Notes under the pieces: model-generated
Database searches by the model: none
Told to the model about the DNA's origin: nothing
What the model saw: the letters and a program-made list of their open reading frames with translations, nothing else
Part shown: positions 6,592-15,410 of the stretch, one piece after another
How the letters are laid out: each line of letters begins with the position of its first letter
Numbering within the stretch: the first letter of the stretch is position 1
Origin: UBA11358 sp049517655
GTDB lineage: Bacteria; Verrucomicrobiota; Verrucomicrobiia; Limisphaerales; UBA11358
NCBI GenBank assembly: GCA_049517655.1
Contig: JBEKRQ010000001.1
Coordinates: 558,001-622,000, forward strand
Direction of reading: 5' to 3'
DNA: 64,000 nucleotides
Position numbers and translations under genes: made by a program

Positions 6592-9417
6592 ATGACGCCT
6601 ACTCAACAATTGGCCGCATTGCACGCGGCAAATTGCGATGTCGCCTTTGATAATCTTACCCGCCAGCTTTACGCCACGGATGCCTCGATCCATCAGATCG
6701 AGCCGATGGCTGTGGCATTTCCCAAAGATGCGCGCCAGGCCAGTGACATCATTCAGGCGGCAATGCAGACGGGTGTGTCGGTGATTCCGCGTGGCGCGGG
6801 AACGGGTCTTTCGGGCGGCGCCATTGGCGACGGGTTGGTGGTTGATTTCGCGCGCCACAACCGGAGCATTTTCAACCTGGATTTGGAACGCAAGAGCGTC
6901 CGCGTCGGCGCCGGCGTTGTGTTGGATCAGTTGAACGACTTTCTCCACCCGCACGGATTTCGTTTCGGTCCGGACGTGGCGACGAGTTCGCGCGCGACCC
7001 TGGGTGGCATGATTGCCAGCGATTCGTCCGGTTCCCACACGCCGGTCTATGGCACAACGGCAGGACACGTCAGCGAACTCGAAATTGTGCTCAGCGACGG
7101 GCGGGTGAGAAGGGTCGGTCCCGGTCTCAAGACCCTGCCGCGACAACGCGACCTGATTGAAAGCATCACTTCATTCAACGCGCTGCAAATCGCCGAGCGT
7201 TTTCCGCCTGGGCTGTTAAAGCGCTGGCCGGGATACGCGCTGATGCGGGCGGTGAGCGAGCCGGATAATCTGCTCCACCTATTGGTCGGGAGTGAAGGCA
7301 CGCTGGCGGGCATTATCTCCGCCGAATTGAAAATCGTCCGGCTGCCCGACGAGCGCGGGGTGGGTTTGCTGTTTTTCGCATCCGTGACCGAGGCGATGCA
7401 GGCTGCGGAACAACTGCTCGATCTGAAACCGGCAGCGATTGAACATATTGACAGTTTGTTGTTCGGCCAGACGCGAGGCCGGCGCGAGTTTCAACCCGTG
7501 TGTGATTTGCTCGAACTCGACGCCAAGCCATGTGAATCCATTTTAATCGTTGAATTTTTCGAGGACGTTCGTGAACGGCTGGCGCTGCTAGCCAGGCGCC
7601 GCCTGGGCATGCGCAAATTGATTTTGCATACGCAGGCCGAGGCCGACCTCGTGTGGGCGATGCGCAAGGCGGGTTTGTCACTGTTGACCGGCTGCAAAGG
7701 CAACCTCAAACCCGTGACAGGCATCGAGGACACGGCGGTAAAGCCACTGGATTTGCCGAAATACGTCGCCGGTTTGCAAAAATTGATGCAACGCGTGGGC
7801 GTGCAGGCTTCCTATTACGGGCATGTGTCGGCGGGGTTGCTGCACGTGCGACCGGTGCTGGATTTGCATCGCGCGGAGGATTTGAAAAAATACCGGCAAA
7901 TTGCCGACGAAGTGGCCGCGCTGGTTTTGCAGTTCAAAGGAACGTTGTCCGGCGAACATGGCATCGGCATTGCGCGCACCGAGTATTTCAGGGAGCAGGT
8001 TGGCGAGGAGATTTATCATCTCATGCGCCAAATCAAGCAGTCATTCGACCCGTATAATTTGTTCAATCCCGGGAAAATTATTTCGGATGGCCGCTATAAA
8101 ATTGACAGTAATCTGCGCCTCGGCGCGGGGTATTCGCTGAAACTTCCGTTTGAGCCCATACTCGCATTTGCCGGCAAGGATGGTTCATTCACAGGCAACC
8201 TGGAACAATGCAACGGCTGCGGTGCTTGCATCAAGCAAACGCCCACCATGTGCCCCACGTTCATCGCCACCGGCGAGGAAATCATGTCCACGCGCGGACG
8301 CGCCAATGCCATTCGCGCGGTGCTGGAGTTGCGCGGCATCAACGGCGATCCGCTGCGTTCAGTGGAATTGGAAACGGCCTTGAGCAACTGTTTGTCGTGC
8401 AAAGCCTGCACCACGGAATGCCCTTCCAATGTGAACCTGGCCCTGCTCAAGGCGGAATTGCTTCATGCGCGCATTCATCGCGACGGATTGACCCTGCGCG
8501 AACGGTTGTTCAGTTCGGTGGATCGCCTGGGCCAACTGGGTTGCACCATGCCGCGCGTGGCCAATGAGCTTTTGAAATTTGGATCGCTGCGCCGGATTCT
8601 GAGGCGGTTTTTTGGCATTACCCCCCAACGGCCATTGCCGCGTTTCGCACGTGTGCGGTTCGATCACTGGTTTGCCAAACGCCAGGCTTCCGCGACTGCG
8701 CGCCACAGCCGGGTGATGCTCTGGGACGACACATTCGTGCGCTATCACGAACCCCGCATCGGCATGGCCGCCGTCAAAGTGCTCGAAGCCGCGGGCTTTG
8801 AAGTCGTATTGCCAACCAAGCGTAAATGTTGCGGACGGCCTGCCTTCAGCCAGGGCAATCTGGATGAAGCCGCGCGGCTGGGCCGGCACAACCTCGCCCT
8901 GCTGAACGAAGACACGACCAACACGCCGATTATTTTTCTTGAACCCTCATGTTATTCAATGTTCGTGGACGATTATCGGGAGCTGAAATTGCCGGACGCG
9001 GAACGCGTCGCGCGGCGTTGCTTTTTATTCGAGGAATTTGTTGAAAATTTCCTGAATTGGGAACCCGGCGCGCTGCAATTCAACGACAAGCCCGAGCGCA
9101 TAATCATTCACCCGCATTGTCATGCCAGGGCGCTGACCAATCCCGATCTCATGCGCCGATTGGCCGAGCGGCTGCCGAAACGGACGGTGACATTGCTCGA
9201 CGCGGGTTGCTGCGGCATGGCGGGTGCGTTCGGGATGCTGGAATCGAAGTATGAACTTTCCGTGAAGGTGGCGGAGCCGCTCATTCATAAAATCAAAAAT
9301 CAGCCCTACGGAACGATTGTCGTGGCCTCCGGCACGAGTTGTCGCCAGCAAATCCAGCATCTGGCGCAGGTCAAAATCCGGCACATGGCGGAGGTGCTGG
9401 CTGACGCCCTCGCTTGA
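6592..9417 (+). CDS. Fused FAD-linked oxidase / Fe-S / CCG-domain oxidoreductase (D-lactate or glycolate dehydrogenase type)
   Basis: 941 aa from ATG 6592. It joins in one chain what GlcD and GlcF do separately: an N-terminal FAD-binding domain (RGAGTGLSGGA near residues 62-72), an FAD-oxidase C-terminal domain ending with SGEHGIGIARTEYF, two Fe-S clusters (CNGCGACIKQTPTMC and CLSCKACTTECPS), and two CCG-type cysteine motifs (RKCCGRPAF and GCCGMAGAFG) in the C-terminal third. Such proteins oxidise 2-hydroxy acids and pass electrons to the quinone pool or another carrier; the exact substrate cannot be read from the sequence. The region 6359-6591 before it has no gene I can support; an in-frame ATG at 6472 exists, but the added 40 residues look non-homologous. 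Confidence 0.9.
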   Translation: MTPTQQLAALHAANCDVAFDNLTRQLYATDASIHQIEPMAVAFPKDARQASDIIQAAMQTGVSVIPRGAGTGLSGGAIGDGLVVDFARHNRSIFNLDLERKSVRVGAGVVLDQLNDFLHPHGFRFGPDVATSSRATLGGMIASDSSGSHTPVYGTTAGHVSELEIVLSDGRVRRVGPGLKTLPRQRDLIESITSFNALQIAERFPPGLLKRWPGYALMRAVSEPDNLLHLLVGSEGTLAGIISAELKIVRLPDERGVGLLFFASVTEAMQAAEQLLDLKPAAIEHIDSLLFGQTRGRREFQPVCDLLELDAKPCESILIVEFFEDVRERLALLARRRLGMRKLILHTQAEADLVWAMRKAGLSLLTGCKGNLKPVTGIEDTAVKPLDLPKYVAGLQKLMQRVGVQASYYGHVSAGLLHVRPVLDLHRAEDLKKYRQIADEVAALVLQFKGTLSGEHGIGIARTEYFREQVGEEIYHLMRQIKQSFDPYNLFNPGKIISDGRYKIDSNLRLGAGYSLKLPFEPILAFAGKDGSFTGNLEQCNGCGACIKQTPTMCPTFIATGEEIMSTRGRANAIRAVLELRGINGDPLRSVELETALSNCLSCKACTTECPSNVNLALLKAELLHARIHRDGLTLRERLFSSVDRLGQLGCTMPRVANELLKFGSLRRILRRFFGITPQRPLPRFARVRFDHWFAKRQASATARHSRVMLWDDTFVRYHEPRIGMAAVKVLEAAGFEVVLPTKRKCCGRPAFSQGNLDEAARLGRHNLALLNEDTTNTPIIFLEPSCYSMFVDDYRELKLPDAERVARRCFLFEEFVENFLNWEPGALQFNDKPERIIIHPHCHARALTNPDLMRRLAERLPKRTVTLLDAGCCGMAGAFGMLESKYELSVKVAEPLIHKIKNQPYGTIVVASGTSCRQQIQHLAQVKIRHMAEVLADALA

Positions 9418-9503
9418 GCGAGACCAGTTTCCGTCAAACTGACCCGCTGCCATGCTCGATGCTTCGCGTTGACAACTCCCCCGCCCTGCGACACTCTGCG
9501 CGC

Positions 9504-10433
9504 ATGGCGAAACCTGCTTTGGGACGCGGCCTCAGTGCGTTGTTGGGCGGCAGTTCGGTTTTGACTCCACTCGCGCCTGCGCCCGCTCAGTCTTCCGCTC
9601 CAACCCCGGTCGCCGCGCCGGATGCGCGCGAACGCGTGCAGGGTGTGCCTCTGAATCGCATCCGCCCCTGTCCGTTGCAGCCGCGCAAGGATTTTTCCGC
9701 GGCGGCGTTGCAAGAACTGGCCGATTCAATTCGTGAGCAGGGCATCGTGCAACCGCTGATTGTGCGCGAGCGCAACGGCAATTTTGAATTGATTGCGGGC
9801 GAACGACGCTGGCGCGCAGCGCAACTTTTAAATTTGCCGGAAGTTCCGGTCATTGTTCGCCAAGCCGATGACCGCGCGGTGCTCGAACTGGCGCTCATCG
9901 AAAATCTTCAACGTGAAAATCTCAATCCCATTGAGGAAGCGCATGGGTACGCACAGCTCGTCGGGCAATTTCAGCTTACCCAGGAGGAAATCGCCACCAA
10001 AGTCGCCAAAAGCCGCGCTGTCGTTGCCAACGCATTGCGCCTGTTGAAATTGCCCGCGGCGGTTCAGAAATTCATTCGCGAAGGCAGGCTTTCCGTCGGC
10101 CACGCAAAAGTCATTTTGGGATTGGCGGATGAGAAGAAGCAACAACTTGCCGCTGAGCGCGTCATCAAGGAAGGCTTGAACGTCCGCCAAACGGAAGGCT
10201 TGGTCGCCAGGCTGCTGGCGCGGGGTTCACGCAAGCTTGGAATCAGGCCGGAAACGGGCGCTCCAGCAAACACCGACCCGCACATCGCGGATTTGGAGGC
10301 CCGCCTGCGCGAAGTCTTTGCCACGAAAGTGCAGCTTCGTTATGCGCAGGGCAAAGGGGCGGTGGAAATTTCCTTCTTCAGCGATGAGGAATTGGAGCGG
10401 ATTTTGCAGATACTCGGTATAACGCCGAGTTGA
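9504..10433 (+). CDS. parB: ParB/Spo0J chromosome-partitioning protein
   Basis: CTPase and parS-binding protein that loads onto the origin region. 309 aa from ATG 9504, giving the typical N-terminus MAKPALGRGLSALLGG, which in ParB proteins contacts ParA. Then come a P/A-rich linker, VPLNRIRPCPLQPRKDF, IREQGIVQPLIVR, the CTP-binding box GERRWRAAQL, LIENLQRENLNPIEEA and the helix-turn-helix TQEEIATKVAKSRAVVANALRL, and a C-terminal dimerisation region. parA is usually immediately upstream; it is absent from this window. The stop codon is 5 bp from the def ATG. Confidence 0.95.
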   Translation: MAKPALGRGLSALLGGSSVLTPLAPAPAQSSAPTPVAAPDARERVQGVPLNRIRPCPLQPRKDFSAAALQELADSIREQGIVQPLIVRERNGNFELIAGERRWRAAQLLNLPEVPVIVRQADDRAVLELALIENLQRENLNPIEEAHGYAQLVGQFQLTQEEIATKVAKSRAVVANALRLLKLPAAVQKFIREGRLSVGHAKVILGLADEKKQQLAAERVIKEGLNVRQTEGLVARLLARGSRKLGIRPETGAPANTDPHIADLEARLREVFATKVQLRYAQGKGAVEISFFSDEELERILQILGITPS

Positions 10434-10438
10434 CCGTC

Positions 10439-11017
10439 ATGATTCTGCCCGTAATCAAATACGGCCATCCAGCCCTTCGACAAAAAGGCGCGCGAATCGA
10501 AAAAATCACGCCCGAAATCAAAAGCCTTGTCGCTGACATGGTTGAAACAATGCATGTGAACAAAGGCGTCGGCCTGGCAGCGCAACAAATCGGGAAAGCC
10601 TTGCAACTCACAGTGATTGACGTGCGCGAGGTCAAAGACCGTCCGTCCACCCTCGAACTCAAAGGCAAACCCGCCGACGTGAACGACATCATGCCGCTTG
10701 TCCTGATTAATCCCGAAATCAAACCCTTCGGCGAACCGATCGCCGGCAGCGAAGGTTGTCTAAGTTTTCCTGAAATTTACGCGGAAATCACGCGGCCAGA
10801 ATCCGTGGATGTGAAGACTCTCAACCCAAAGGGTAAAGCGATTGAATTTCGCTGTGGTGGACTGCTGGCACGCGTCGTTCAACACGAAGTGGACCATCTC
10901 AACGGCATTTTGTTCATTGACCGGATGTCTCTGGCAACAAAAAGTGAGTTGAGACCTGAACTGGACAAATTACAGGCACAAACGAAGGCTGAATTGGAAT
11001 CGGCGGGCAAACAGTGA
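10439..11017 (+). CDS. def: Peptide deformylase
   Basis: Metalloenzyme that removes the N-formyl group from nascent proteins. 192 aa from ATG 10439 (MILPVIKYGHPALRQK). The three signature motifs are present: GVGLAAQQIG (motif 1, normally GxGLAAxQxG), EGCLSFP (motif 2 with the metal Cys) and QHEVDHLNG (motif 3 with HExxH, here HEVDH). A TTG at 10430 is in frame but ATG fits the family better. It follows parB closely and is convergent with rpoN, with one base between the genes. Confidence 0.97.
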   Translation: MILPVIKYGHPALRQKGARIEKITPEIKSLVADMVETMHVNKGVGLAAQQIGKALQLTVIDVREVKDRPSTLELKGKPADVNDIMPLVLINPEIKPFGEPIAGSEGCLSFPEIYAEITRPESVDVKTLNPKGKAIEFRCGGLLARVVQHEVDHLNGILFIDRMSLATKSELRPELDKLQAQTKAELESAGKQ

Positions 11018-11018
11018 C

Positions 11019-12512
11019 TCAATAAACCTTGCGCAAGTTTGACGGCAGAATGTTGAGTTCGGCGCGGTATTTGGCAACGGTCCGGCGAGCGATGACAATG
11101 CCTTTGTCGGCGAGCATTTTCACGACTTCCTGATCCGACAACGGCTTGGTTGGGTCTTCGCCCTTGAAAATATCGGCAACCATGTCTTTGACACTCGCGT
11201 TGGATACGTCTTTCCCGCTGGTGGTTTGCAGGCCGGCGGTGAAGAAAAATTTCATCTCAAACACACCCTGCGGCGTTTGCATGTATTTGCCGGAAACGGC
11301 GCGGCTGACGGTGGTTTCATGAACGCCCACGACTGCGGCGACTTGCGCCATCGTCATCGGCTTCAAATAAGCCACACCGTTTTCCATGAACTTACGCTGG
11401 CGTTTGACGATTTCCCTGGCAATGTTCAAAATTGTCTGTTGCCGCTGATGCAGGCTCTTGATGAGAAACTTGCCTGCGCGGATTTTTTCGCGAATGTAAT
11501 TTTTGACTTCCGCCGAGTTTTCGCCCTGAGACATGAGGTCTTTGTAAACGTTGCTGATGTGCAGATGCGGAATGTGCTCGTTGTTGGTCGTCACGACAAA
11601 ATCGTTGCCAACCTTTTGCACGAACACTTCCGTGGAAATGTATTGGTTCGTGTCCGGCGAAAACGCGCGACCCGGTTGCGGCTCCAAACGCCCGATGCGG
11701 CCGAGTGATTCCTGTACTTCTTCGACGGTACGCCCGGTGCCGTGCGCGATTTCAGGGATGCGCCTTTTGCCCAGCGCGTCCATGTAATCGCGCACGATGC
11801 TGTATTCAAGGGAGTCCTGCCGTCCGGCGCGTTCCAGCTGGAGCAGAAGACATTCCCGCAAGTTGTGCGCGCCCACCCCCGGCGGATCAAAGGTTTGAAT
11901 GACTTTCAACACCTCCGAAATCTTTTCTTCCGGCAAGTTTGTGGAAGCCGATAATTCCTCGACTGTCGCCTTGAGATAGCCGTAATCATCAATGTTACCG
12001 ATGATCAATTCGGCGATGTCGTGTTGTTCCCCGGTCAAATCCGCTTCACGCGCCTGGTCCATCAACATTTGCATGAACGACGTGCCCGCCGTCAGCGAGT
12101 TGAACATATACTGGCGCTTTTCCTCCTCTTCAACGGATTGGCGAACCGGAGCGTTAGTCTGCGCAAAATGATCGCGCCATTCCTGATCGAGTTGAACAAG
12201 CCTGTCAAACTCAGCCTGGAAAGCGTCCGCGGGAGTTTCACCAACCACCCCCGACGCGGAATCAGCCACAGTGTCTTCCGAGCGCTCCGCATTATCAGCA
12301 GGAGCTTCGTCTTCATCACCGGCCAATTTGTCGTCCAAATCAGGGTCCGGCGATGAAACTTCTTCAAGCACGGGGTTTTGCTGCAACTCGTGCTCCACCA
12401 AGGCCTTAAGTTCAAGGGTCGGCGCATGAAGCAACGCAAGCGACTGCTGCAACTGCGGCGCCAGCAACAACGATTGCGTAAGACGAGCGGACAGTTGTAA
12501 GCTCTGAACCAT
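11019..12512 (-). CDS. rpoN: RNA polymerase sigma-54 factor
   Basis: Alternative sigma factor that needs AAA+ activators and reads -24/-12 promoters. 497 aa. Region I is clear (LQLSARLTQSLLLAPQLQQSLALL), followed by the acidic region II (EDEAPADNAERSEDTV), the core-binding domain (LRECLLLQLERAG, TNQYISTEVFVQKVGNDFVV), the helix-turn-helix MAQVAAVVGVHETTVSRAVSGKY and the C-terminal RpoN box ARRTVAKYRAELNI. Its divergent neighbour is hpf, echoing the rpoN-hpf linkage common in Proteobacteria although here the genes point away from each other. Confidence 0.97.
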   Translation of the reverse strand: MVQSLQLSARLTQSLLLAPQLQQSLALLHAPTLELKALVEHELQQNPVLEEVSSPDPDLDDKLAGDEDEAPADNAERSEDTVADSASGVVGETPADAFQAEFDRLVQLDQEWRDHFAQTNAPVRQSVEEEEKRQYMFNSLTAGTSFMQMLMDQAREADLTGEQHDIAELIIGNIDDYGYLKATVEELSASTNLPEEKISEVLKVIQTFDPPGVGAHNLRECLLLQLERAGRQDSLEYSIVRDYMDALGKRRIPEIAHGTGRTVEEVQESLGRIGRLEPQPGRAFSPDTNQYISTEVFVQKVGNDFVVTTNNEHIPHLHISNVYKDLMSQGENSAEVKNYIREKIRAGKFLIKSLHQRQQTILNIAREIVKRQRKFMENGVAYLKPMTMAQVAAVVGVHETTVSRAVSGKYMQTPQGVFEMKFFFTAGLQTTSGKDVSNASVKDMVADIFKGEDPTKPLSDQEVVKMLADKGIVIARRTVAKYRAELNILPSNLRKVY

Positions 12513-12634
12513 TTTACTAATTCAGTTTAACCCAGATTCATCCCGGCACAAGTAAAATTGGCACGAAATTCGCTTCATCCTCCAAATTCAAGGAAAATCT
12601 GGATTTTATGGCCGTTTGATTGCATCTTGAATGC

Positions 12635-12988
12635 ATGAAATTGATTCTTTCGACGCATAACGTCACACTTACCAAAACCATCGAAGATCATATTCTCGCC
12701 AGGTTGGAAAAACTCGATCACTATGACAAACGGGCTGTTGATGCGCGCATCACGCTCGAACACGATCATACCCGCGTTCCGGAAAAACAGTTCAGTTGCT
12801 CCATTCGTCTGGACATGCGCGGCCCGGACTTGTTTGCCGAGGACCGCGAAAGAGACCTTTATGCGGCCATTGACCGGGTAACCAAAAAGATCGAACAACA
12901 AATCCGCAAACGCCACAGCAAGCGGAAGGCAAAAAAACATAAAATCGCTGCGCGCACCAAACTTCGCAGTCAGGAATCTGATCTTTGA
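12635..12988 (+). CDS. hpf: Ribosome hibernation promoting factor (short HPF / RaiA family)
   Basis: Binds the 30S subunit and parks ribosomes in stationary phase. 117 aa from ATG 12635. The N-terminal HPF domain reads MKLILSTHNVTLTKTIEDHI, then LEKLDHYDKRAVDARITLEH and DLFAEDRERDLYAAIDRVTKKIEQQIRK, which is the usual end of the fold; a K/R-rich tail follows. It lacks the dimerisation domain of long HPF, so it belongs to the short form. Its stop TGA (12986-12988) overlaps the next ATG by one base, so translation of the amidohydrolase is probably coupled. Confidence 0.93.
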   Translation: MKLILSTHNVTLTKTIEDHILARLEKLDHYDKRAVDARITLEHDHTRVPEKQFSCSIRLDMRGPDLFAEDRERDLYAAIDRVTKKIEQQIRKRHSKRKAKKHKIAARTKLRSQESDL

Positions 12989-14235
12989 TGATTCTTCGCG
13001 CCCGAACGATTCTTCCGCTTTCACAGCCGCCCATCGAAAATGGCGCGGTGGTCGTCATAGGGAACCGCATTTCCGCCGTTGGCTCTTGGCCCGATTTCCA
13101 ATCGTTGCCCGGCGGGAAAGTTATTGACCTCGGCGAGGTCATTCTCCTCCCCGGCCTCGTCAACGCCCACTGCCATCTCGATTATACCGACATGGCCGGC
13201 AAGTTGCCGCCGCCCAAAACGTTTACCGGTTGGATTGCACTCATCACCGCCGCCAAGGCGGAGTGGAATTTTTCCGACTATGCGCGTTCCTGGTTGCGCG
13301 GCGCACACATGCTGCTGCGCAACGGCGCCACGACGGTCGCCGACATCGAAGTTGCGCCCGACTTGTTGCCGGAGGTTTGGGACGCCACGCCGTTGCGTGT
13401 TTCCTCATTTATCGAAATGACCGGTATCCGCGCCCGGCGGAATCCGAGGGAAATTCTTTTGGGAACCGTTGAAAAAATCGATTCTCTTGCACACACTCGC
13501 TGCTCCGCCTCGCTTTCGCCTCACGCGCCCTACTCCGCCTTGCCGGAATTGCTGCGGCTGACGGCTGAAGTGGCACGGGAGAAAAACCTTCGTGTTATGA
13601 CCCACGTCTCCGAATCTGAGCAGGAATTCGAGATGTTCATGCACGCAAGGGGTGAAATGTTTGACTGGCTCAAACGCAACGAACGCGACAATTCCGATTG
13701 CGGCCTCGGTTCGCCGGTCAAACACCTTGCCCGCAATAAAATCCTCCGCGAAAACCTGATTGCCGTTCATGTCAATCTGCTCGCGCGCGGTGATGCCACA
13801 TTGCTTGGCAAACGCGGCGTTCACGTCGTCCACTGTCCGCGCAGCCACGATTATTTCCGTCATCCGCCATTTCCGCGCAAACAACTCGCCAATGCTGTTG
13901 TCAATGTTTGCCTCGGCACGGACAGTCTTGCGACCGTGCGCAAAATTGGAAAACAAGAACCCGAACTGAACATGTTCGACGAAATGCGCCTGCTGGCAGC
14001 TAATGATCCAAAACTTTCACCATCGGAAATCCTTCGTATGGCCACAATCAACGGCGCGCGCGCTCTTGGCTTGGCTGGACAAGTTGGTGAACTTTCCGAA
14101 AATGCCTTTGCCGATTTGATTGCAATACCCGCTTCAAGAATCAATGATACCCACGAAGCCGTGCTCGCCCACACAGGCCCGGTGAGCGCCAGCATGATTG
14201 ACGGACGCTGGGCCATTTTGCCGCAAACACTGTGA
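12988..14235 (+). CDS. Amidohydrolase / deaminase family protein (chlorohydrolase-SsnA-MtaD type)
   Basis: 415 aa metal-dependent hydrolase of the cytosine-deaminase-like branch. Visible ligands: HCHLDY (HxH after the N-terminal beta domain, near residue 57), THVSESEQE, IAVHVN, HCPRSHDYF and GTDSLAT. This arrangement is used for deamination of nucleoside-like or s-triazine-like substrates, including methylthioadenosine, S-adenosylhomocysteine and aminofutalosine; the substrate cannot be decided here. It overlaps hpf upstream and bioF downstream (GTGA, 4 bp), so it is probably co-transcribed with the biotin genes. A role in menaquinone synthesis through futalosine is possible but unproven. Confidence 0.8.
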   Translation: MILRARTILPLSQPPIENGAVVVIGNRISAVGSWPDFQSLPGGKVIDLGEVILLPGLVNAHCHLDYTDMAGKLPPPKTFTGWIALITAAKAEWNFSDYARSWLRGAHMLLRNGATTVADIEVAPDLLPEVWDATPLRVSSFIEMTGIRARRNPREILLGTVEKIDSLAHTRCSASLSPHAPYSALPELLRLTAEVAREKNLRVMTHVSESEQEFEMFMHARGEMFDWLKRNERDNSDCGLGSPVKHLARNKILRENLIAVHVNLLARGDATLLGKRGVHVVHCPRSHDYFRHPPFPRKQLANAVVNVCLGTDSLATVRKIGKQEPELNMFDEMRLLAANDPKLSPSEILRMATINGARALGLAGQVGELSENAFADLIAIPASRINDTHEAVLAHTGPVSASMIDGRWAILPQTL

Positions 14236-15410
14236 CAAGCTTCAACCGCGAATTGAGTGAGCGCCTCGATGCCTTGCGCGCGCAAGGATTGCATCGTGAA
14301 ACGCGCCGCGTGGATTCATCCCAGGGCACGCGCATCCAAATTGGCGGCCAAACCCTTTTGAATTTTTCCTCAAACGACTATCTGGGCCTTGCCAACAATC
14401 CGTTGCTCAAAGAGGCGGCCATCAGGGCTGTGGAAAAATTTGGCGCCGGCTCCGGCGCGTCGCGGCTGATTTGCGGCTCACTCGCACCACACCATGAACT
14501 CGAAGAAACGCTTGCTGCCTTTAAAAACGCCGAAGCTGCGCTTGGCTTTTCTTCCGGTTACGCTGCGGCCCTTGGAACCATCTGCGCGTTGCTTGGTAAA
14601 GACGACATCATCATTCTCGATAAACTTGTTCATGCCTGCGTTGTGGACGCTGCGCGGCTTTCCGGCGCAAAAATCCGCGTGTTCGCCCACAACAACTTGA
14701 ACGGCCTCGAAAAAATTCTCAAATGGGTGAAGAAACAACGCGTGACAAACACCCGGGTTCTTGTCGTTACCGAATCCATTTTTTCGATGGACGGCGACGC
14801 CGCGCCGCTGCGCGAAATCGCCGCGCTCAAGGAAAAATACGGCGTGTGGCTCATGGTGGATGAAGCGCACGCCACCGGGCTTTACGGGAAAACCCGCCGC
14901 GGGCTCGCGGAAGAATTCGGCGTCAGCGACCGGATTGAAATCCAGATGGGCACGCTCGGCAAGGCGCTGGGTGCGAGCGGCGGGTTCATCTGTGGCTCAC
15001 GGATGCTGATTGATTTCCTTGTCAATCGCGCCCGCAGTTTCATTTTTTCCACCGCGCCCGTTCCGGCTGCCGCCGCCGCAGCCACAGCCGGGGTCCACCT
15101 TATTCAATCGCCTGAAGGAGAAACGCGACGAAAATTACTCTGGACGCGGGTTGGTGAACTCAAATCGGAAATCGGAAATCGGGAATCGGAAATTCCCAGC
15201 GCCATCATCCCGGTTCTAATCGGTGACGAGGCCCGGGCGGTTGCAATTTCCGCTGCGTTGCGCGAGCAGGGCATTTTTGTTCCGGCGATTCGTTATCCGA
15301 CCGTGGCCCGTGGCCAGGCGCGCTTGCGCCTGACCCTGACCGCGACTCACACGCCAGACGATATTTCACAACTTGTCGCGGCATTGCAGTCAATCCGCAA
15401 TCGCAAATGA
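14232..15410 (+). CDS. bioF: 8-amino-7-oxononanoate synthase
   Basis: PLP enzyme condensing pimeloyl-ACP (or -CoA) with alanine in biotin synthesis. 392 aa with a GTG start (14232) overlapping the previous stop. Conserved blocks: NFSSNDYLGLANNP, FGAGSGASRLICGS, HHELEETLAAFKNAEAALGFSSGYAA, VTESIFSMDGDAAPL, LMVDEAHATG and MGTLGKALGASGGF with the PLP lysine, then FIFSTAPVPAAAAA. Near residue 310 the sequence LKSEIGNRESEIPS is encoded by a tandem heptanucleotide (15162-15189) inserted in a surface region just before AIIPVLIGDE. Related alpha-oxoamine synthases such as Kbl are the main alternative, but the adjacent bioA supports BioF. Confidence 0.93.
   Translation: MTSFNRELSERLDALRAQGLHRETRRVDSSQGTRIQIGGQTLLNFSSNDYLGLANNPLLKEAAIRAVEKFGAGSGASRLICGSLAPHHELEETLAAFKNAEAALGFSSGYAAALGTICALLGKDDIIILDKLVHACVVDAARLSGAKIRVFAHNNLNGLEKILKWVKKQRVTNTRVLVVTESIFSMDGDAAPLREIAALKEKYGVWLMVDEAHATGLYGKTRRGLAEEFGVSDRIEIQMGTLGKALGASGGFICGSRMLIDFLVNRARSFIFSTAPVPAAAAAATAGVHLIQSPEGETRRKLLWTRVGELKSEIGNRESEIPSAIIPVLIGDEARAVAISAALREQGIFVPAIRYPTVARGQARLRLTLTATHTPDDISQLVAALQSIRNRK
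15162..15189 (+). repeat. Four-copy heptanucleotide repeat inside bioF
   Basis: Units AAATCGG, AAATCGG, AAATCGG and GAATCGG, followed by a partial fifth. It stays open in the bioF frame and encodes KSEIGNRESE. Confidence 0.85.
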
